A stretch of DNA of 17,134 bases from an uncultured Corynebacterium sp. (GTDB taxonomy: Bacteria > Actinomycetota > Actinomycetes > Mycobacteriales > Mycobacteriaceae): assembly GCA_915275065.1 (NCBI GenBank), contig CAJZGD010000018.1, forward strand, positions 1-17,134. Direction: 5' to 3'. Shown in pieces: positions 13,964 through 17,134 of this stretch. Both the position numbers and the translations under genes were made by a program. The notes under the pieces were generated by a model. That model saw nothing but the letters and a program-made list of their open reading frames with translations. It was not told where the DNA came from and made no database searches. Each line of letters starts with the position of its first letter. The stretch's first letter is position 1.

Positions 13964-15061
13964 CTACATGGCATATTCGCGAAGCTTTTCCGCACGCTGA
14001 CCATCCCGCAGCTTACGCATGACCTCCCGTTCGATTTGGCGCACCCGCTCCCGGGACAGGCCAAACTGCCGGCCGATTTGGTCCAGGGTGCGGGGCACAC
14101 CGTCGTCAAGCCCATAGCGCATGCGGATAACATCCTGTTCCCGATCCTCCAGGGTGCCAATGACATCCCGAATATCGGAGTGCCGCAACGATGCCACCAC
14201 CGCGGATTCGGCATCCGCAGCCTCGGAATCCTCGATGAAATCACCCAGGGGAGCCTCCTCGTCGGCACCCACCGGCATGTCCAGGCTCACCGGGTCACGC
14301 GATTGACGCAGCAACAATTCAATCTTGGACTCATCAATGCCGGATTCCTCGGCCAATTCCTCATTGGTGGCTTCCCGACCCAGCTGCTGGTACATTTCCC
14401 GCTTAATCCGCGACAGCTTATTCACCTGCTCCACCAAATGAACCGGCAATCGAATCGTGCGCGACTGATCTGCCATTCCGCGCGTAATCGCCTGCCGAAT
14501 CCACCAGGTGGCATAGGTAGAGAACTTGAACCCCTTGGCGTAGTCGAATTTTTCCATTGCCCGAATCAGACCCAAATTCCCCTCCTGAATCAGGTCTAAG
14601 AGAGGCATACCCCTGCCCGTATACCGCTTCGCTAGCGACACCACCAACCGCAGGTTTGCCTCCAACAAATGCGACCGGGCTTTCCGTCCCTCCTTGACAA
14701 GCACCTTCAAATCCCGTTTCTTTGCCCGGGTCAACGGCTCATCCGAATCCGTCAGTAGATACTCCGCATACAGCCCCACCTCGATGGTTTGCGCCAAATG
14801 CACCTCATCCTCGGCCGTCAAAAGGGCGGTTTTCCCGATCCCATTCAAATACACGCGAACCAGATCGGCCGAGGGGTTGTCGTTGTTTTGGCCACGACGT
14901 GAACCACGATCTACCGCAAGATCAAAAGCGGACTCTTCATCAGTGGGGTCCAGAATGTCATCCGCCCCCGGATCATCATCTACGAGGTCTGTGGGCTCAT
15001 CCCCAATAACAACATCAAGATCTTCTTCATTGTCGAATTCTTTAAGGGCAGAGCTAGTCAT
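13964..15061 (-). CDS. sigB: Primary-like RNA polymerase sigma factor SigB
   Basis: 365 residues from the ATG at 15061, chosen because AAGGAGG lies eight bases upstream; an in-frame ATG 60 bp further up has no such site. Regions: acidic N-terminus (about 8-51, around 20 Asp/Glu), region 1.2 (64-100), regions 2.1-2.4 with DLIQEGNLGLIRAMEKFDY (156-174) and FSTYATWWIRQAITR (180-194), region 3 (200-290), and region 4 with EDREQDVIRMRYGL (305-318) and the -35 recognition helix SRERVRQIER (336-345). SigB serves general stress, transition phase and microaerobic growth in C. glutamicum. It is called SigB rather than SigA because of the dtxR neighbour and the lack of a long SigA N-terminal extension. 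Two SigH-type promoter motifs lie upstream and a terminator downstream. Confidence 0.93.
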   Translation of the reverse strand: MTSSALKEFDNEEDLDVVIGDEPTDLVDDDPGADDILDPTDEESAFDLAVDRGSRRGQNNDNPSADLVRVYLNGIGKTALLTAEDEVHLAQTIEVGLYAEYLLTDSDEPLTRAKKRDLKVLVKEGRKARSHLLEANLRLVVSLAKRYTGRGMPLLDLIQEGNLGLIRAMEKFDYAKGFKFSTYATWWIRQAITRGMADQSRTIRLPVHLVEQVNKLSRIKREMYQQLGREATNEELAEESGIDESKIELLLRQSRDPVSLDMPVGADEEAPLGDFIEDSEAADAESAVVASLRHSDIRDVIGTLEDREQDVIRMRYGLDDGVPRTLDQIGRQFGLSRERVRQIEREVMRKLRDGQRAEKLREYAM

Positions 15062-15103
15062 GGCTATGGCCTCCTTATATTCCGCGACGCTTCTACTTAG
15101 ATT

Positions 15104-15129
15104 AACGACGTGCATTCCCAAAAAGTTCC
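15104..15129 (-). promoter_or_regulatory. Candidate SigH/ECF-type promoter of sigB, proximal
   Basis: On the minus strand GGAAC (15125-15129) and CGTT (15104-15107) are separated by 17 bp. This fits the corynebacterial SigH pattern GGAA-N-GTT. The -10 lies about 42 nt before the sigB ATG. SigH control of sigB is established in C. glutamicum; use of this copy is inferred. Confidence 0.5.
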
Positions 15130-15140
15130 TGGCGGAGAAA

Positions 15141-15165
15141 AACTATCGTAAAAATCGGGTATTCC
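15141..15165 (-). promoter_or_regulatory. Candidate SigH/ECF-type promoter of sigB, distal
   Basis: On the minus strand GGAATA (15160-15165) is followed after 16 bp by GTT (15141-15143). GGAATA is the closer match of the two to the SigH -35 element; the base before GTT is A, not the preferred C or T. A TANNNT-type -10 (TACGAT) overlaps it, so a housekeeping promoter could share the site. Confidence 0.5.
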
Positions 15166-15218
15166 TACAGCTCAAAGGTAACAAAAAAATAACACAGCAA
15201 ATCTGCTTTATAACGACT

Positions 15219-15233
15219 TTGCGACGTTCGCAA
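15219..15233. repeat. 15-bp palindrome just after dtd
   Basis: TTGCGA-CGT-TCGCAA, a perfect 6-bp inverted repeat, 4 bp beyond the dtd stop and about 160 bp upstream of sigB. A T-run exists on the minus strand but about 35 nt further on, so it is a poor terminator. It may be a weak dtd terminator or an upstream operator for sigB. Confidence 0.35.
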
Positions 15234-15237
15234 GCGG

Positions 15238-15660
15238 TCAACATTCCACCAATAACGTCACCGGGCCCTCGTTCACAGAAGCCACACTCATCATCGCCCC
15301 AAACCGCCCCTCCTCGACCACAATCCCACGCTCCCGCAGCCCGGCCGCGATCTTCGCCATGACGATCTTGGCCACATCCCCCGGGGCCGCATCCGACCAT
15401 GACGGCCGCCGCCCCTTCGCCGTCCGACCCAAAAGCGTGAACTGACTTACCAACAACACCGGTGCCCCCACCTCCGACACGCTCCGCTCCTCGGGAAGAA
15501 TCCGCAACTCCGCAATCTTCCGCACCATCGTCTGCCACGCATCCGGGGCATCATCACGGCCAATCCCCACCAGGGCCAACACTCCATCGGTGATCGACCC
15601 CACCACCTCGCCGTCGACCGTCACACTCGCCTCAGACACCCGAGTCAATACCGCCTTCAT
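15238..15660 (-). CDS. dtd: D-aminoacyl-tRNA deacylase Dtd
   Basis: Hydrolyses D-amino acids (for example D-Tyr) and glycine from mischarged tRNAs, a cytoplasmic proofreading step. 140 residues from the ATG at 15660 (MKAVLTRVSEASVTVDG), near the family norm of about 145; AGGTGA sits about 8 nt or more upstream, and longer in-frame starts upstream would add residues not found in the family. The two active-site motifs are present: SQFTL (72-76) and NEGPVT (130-135), the cross-subunit Gly-cisPro motif. GRFGAMM (118-124) and KGRRPS (82-87) also match. It follows the methyltransferase gene by 16 bp on the same strand, so the two are probably co-transcribed; sigB has its own promoters further on. 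Confidence 0.94.
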   Translation of the reverse strand: MKAVLTRVSEASVTVDGEVVGSITDGVLALVGIGRDDAPDAWQTMVRKIAELRILPEERSVSEVGAPVLLVSQFTLLGRTAKGRRPSWSDAAPGDVAKIVMAKIAAGLRERGIVVEEGRFGAMMSVASVNEGPVTLLVEC

Positions 15661-15676
15661 GACCATCACCTCACCT

Positions 15677-17134
15677 TTAGTCGTCGATAAGCTGTGCAGG
15701 CAACACCAACCCATGCCGAACCAAATCCACCATGGGCGAAATCACCGCCTCACATAATTCTGCCTCATCCACCCCATGCGCCAACGCATACAACTCAACC
15801 GTCTCACCCAAGGACAACCCCTGCGGATGCAACCCACCCACAATCGCAGCCAACGGGCCATCCACCTCATGCGACCACCTGGGCCCATCCATGCGCACCA
15901 ACCGCAACGTCGCCGGCGCAAACCCCACGCCGGCATCCGTATCCGCCACGCTCACCTCTTCCTTCGCCACCGACGGCCGCACCATAAACCGGCTCGCCAA
16001 CATGTCCGCCGCAGCCACCTGTGACAACCACTCGGCCCTAGTGAAATACTCGGCCACTTCCGAACTCAGGTCCGCGTCGGTGTCATGCGTCAACTCCTCA
16101 ACCAGCACATCGGTGGGCGCATCCGCCGCGATCTTTTGGAGCGCAATAAACCCAAACCCGACCGCCGTCACCTGGGCATCCGCGAAATGCGCCAACCAGC
16201 GCTGCGTCTTACTCCGCCCCTCCGGGGACCGCGGATCAATCGACTCGTCCCGCAACCACGTCCCCACATACAGCGCCGGGTCCACCACATCACGCTGCAG
16301 CACCCACGCCCGCACCCCATGGTCCGGCAGCCACCCGGCGATCCGCGTCCGCCAGTCCTCACCACGAACGTGCGCCCACGCCCCCAAGAGCTGTGCAACG
16401 CCGCCCTCGGTCAAATGCTCCGGCGCCGTGGCCACCACCAATTGGGTTGCCCCATCCAAATCCAGTCCCGAATCCCGATACACGTGGGCGATGTCCGGCG
16501 GACCCACAACGAACGGCGGATTCGCAACAATCCGATCAAATGTTCGACCTGCCACCGGTTCGAACCATGACCCCTCCAACAGTTCCGCTTGCGGCAGCGC
16601 TCCCGCCGCCGCTAAAGTGGCCTCCGCCATGTCCAACGCCCGCGGGTGCACATCCGTCAACGTCACCTGCGACGCGCAACCCAGCTGGGCCAGCGCCTGC
16701 ACCCCGGAACCCGCACCCAGGTCCAACGCCGAATCCACTGGGGTTTGGCAGGTCATCCGCAGCAGCGACAAACTCGCCGCCCCTACACCCACCACATGAT
16801 CCCGCCCCGGCGCGTAATGCGGCACCAACCCGGCGGCCACGTCCGAAAACACCAGCCGCGATTCCCCCGCAATCACATGCGGCTGCACATCCAATACCGC
16901 GGTCAGGAACCGTAAATCCGCCCCCGCAACCTCCGCGTTGTCGGCATCCTGTTGCGGTGAGCCGATCACCTGCCGCCGACCCAACACCCCGGCCGTAATC
17001 AGGTCCGCAACCAGGTCCGCCCCCAAAACCTGCTCCACCACCGGGCGGGGTAGCTCCTCGTGCAGCAAAAACACGGTAATCACTACGGCCAACGGCTCGG
17101 ACAATCTGGGTCGCAACGCCGCCGCTACCGCCTC
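15677..17134 (-). CDS. Class I SAM-dependent methyltransferase, 5' end outside window
   Basis: 485 codons are visible; the frame is open to the right edge (EAVAAALRPR...), so the start lies outside. A TTG at 17114-17116 is not a convincing start. Residues 1-120 form an N-terminal domain without catalytic motifs. The SAM site is LDLGAGSG (about 137-144) followed by acidic DVHPRALDMAE (about 161-171). The motif NPPF (205-208) is the N-P-P-[YF] signature of enzymes methylating nitrogen of glutamine, adenine or guanine, such as PrmC and RsmC. A long C-terminal part (about 310-485) has no motif known to me. Actinobacteria have a conserved family of this layout annotated only as methyltransferase; the substrate is unknown (rRNA, DNA or a protein Gln). 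The stop is 16 bp before dtd, suggesting a translation-related role, which is only inference from context. Confidence 0.88.
   Translation of the reverse strand, partial: EAVAAALRPRLSEPLAVVITVFLLHEELPRPVVEQVLGADLVADLITAGVLGRRQVIGSPQQDADNAEVAGADLRFLTAVLDVQPHVIAGESRLVFSDVAAGLVPHYAPGRDHVVGVGAASLSLLRMTCQTPVDSALDLGAGSGVQALAQLGCASQVTLTDVHPRALDMAEATLAAAGALPQAELLEGSWFEPVAGRTFDRIVANPPFVVGPPDIAHVYRDSGLDLDGATQLVVATAPEHLTEGGVAQLLGAWAHVRGEDWRTRIAGWLPDHGVRAWVLQRDVVDPALYVGTWLRDESIDPRSPEGRSKTQRWLAHFADAQVTAVGFGFIALQKIAADAPTDVLVEELTHDTDADLSSEVAEYFTRAEWLSQVAAADMLASRFMVRPSVAKEEVSVADTDAGVGFAPATLRLVRMDGPRWSHEVDGPLAAIVGGLHPQGLSLGETVELYALAHGVDEAELCEAVISPMVDLVRHGLVLPAQLIDD

Noticed and set aside
13892..14599. 235-codon plus-strand frame opposite sigB
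   Set aside because: sigB has unmistakable sigma-factor motifs on the minus strand, and the start of this frame lies inside the sigB terminator.
15119..15121. Upstream ATG of sigB giving a 385-residue protein
   Set aside because: The downstream ATG at 15061 has an excellent AAGGAGG at proper spacing, and the extra 20 residues overlap the proposed promoter region.
15732..16799. 355-codon open frame on the plus strand opposite the methyltransferase
   Set aside because: The methyltransferase frame has clear SAM motifs; the antisense frame gives a Ser/Thr/Pro/Ala-rich sequence without motifs, as expected in GC-rich DNA.
17114..17116. TTG as the true start of the methyltransferase
   Set aside because: The frame remains open upstream to the window edge and no ribosome site precedes the TTG; the gene is treated as truncated by the window.

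Overview
The window looks like a core chromosomal segment of a Corynebacterium species. The best evidence is a DtxR iron repressor very close to, but clearly not identical with, the C. diphtheriae protein as I remember it. It is flanked by sigB, galE, a DUF4192 gene, a PAC2-family gene, a DEFH-box helicase and oxyR, and from memory this order matches C. glutamicum. Mycobacteria keep a related neighbourhood (sigB - ideR - PAC2). The coding regions are moderately GC-rich and several intergenic stretches are AT-rich. I see no insertion sequence, phage gene, CRISPR array, tRNA or rRNA.

Layout. 1-2356 (minus) is the N-terminal 785 codons of an HrpA-type DEAH helicase that runs off the left edge. 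2357-3270 is an unusually long divergent intergenic region with two palindromes and no convincing gene. 3271-5316 (plus) encodes a 681-residue protein: about 350 residues of Gly/Ser/Tyr/Gln-rich low-complexity sequence joined to a six-helix membrane domain. A strong terminator follows it, then a second very large hairpin. 5489-6433 (minus) is oxyR with both redox cysteines. 6758-9307 (minus) is a Ski2-like DEFH-box helicase and 9386-10348 (minus) a PAC2-family protein, with a stable hairpin between them. 10672-11781 (plus) is a DUF4192 protein whose stop codon overlaps that of the converging galE (11778-12767, minus). 12895-13578 (minus) is dtxR and 13964-15061 (minus) is sigB, with a terminator behind sigB and two candidate SigH-type promoters in front. 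15238-15660 (minus) is dtd. 15677-17134 (minus) is a class I methyltransferase cut by the right edge, 16 bp upstream of dtd and probably in its operon.

How the genes fit together. Three global stress and metal regulators lie within 10 kb: OxyR (peroxide), DtxR (Fe2+) and SigB (general stress and stationary phase). The remaining genes are RNA helicases, a tRNA proofreading enzyme, a sugar-nucleotide epimerase for envelope galactan, and poorly understood conserved proteins. The least explained item is the low-complexity membrane protein at 3271-5316 and the long upstream region with its palindromes. Most of the rest is ordinary corynebacterial core genome.
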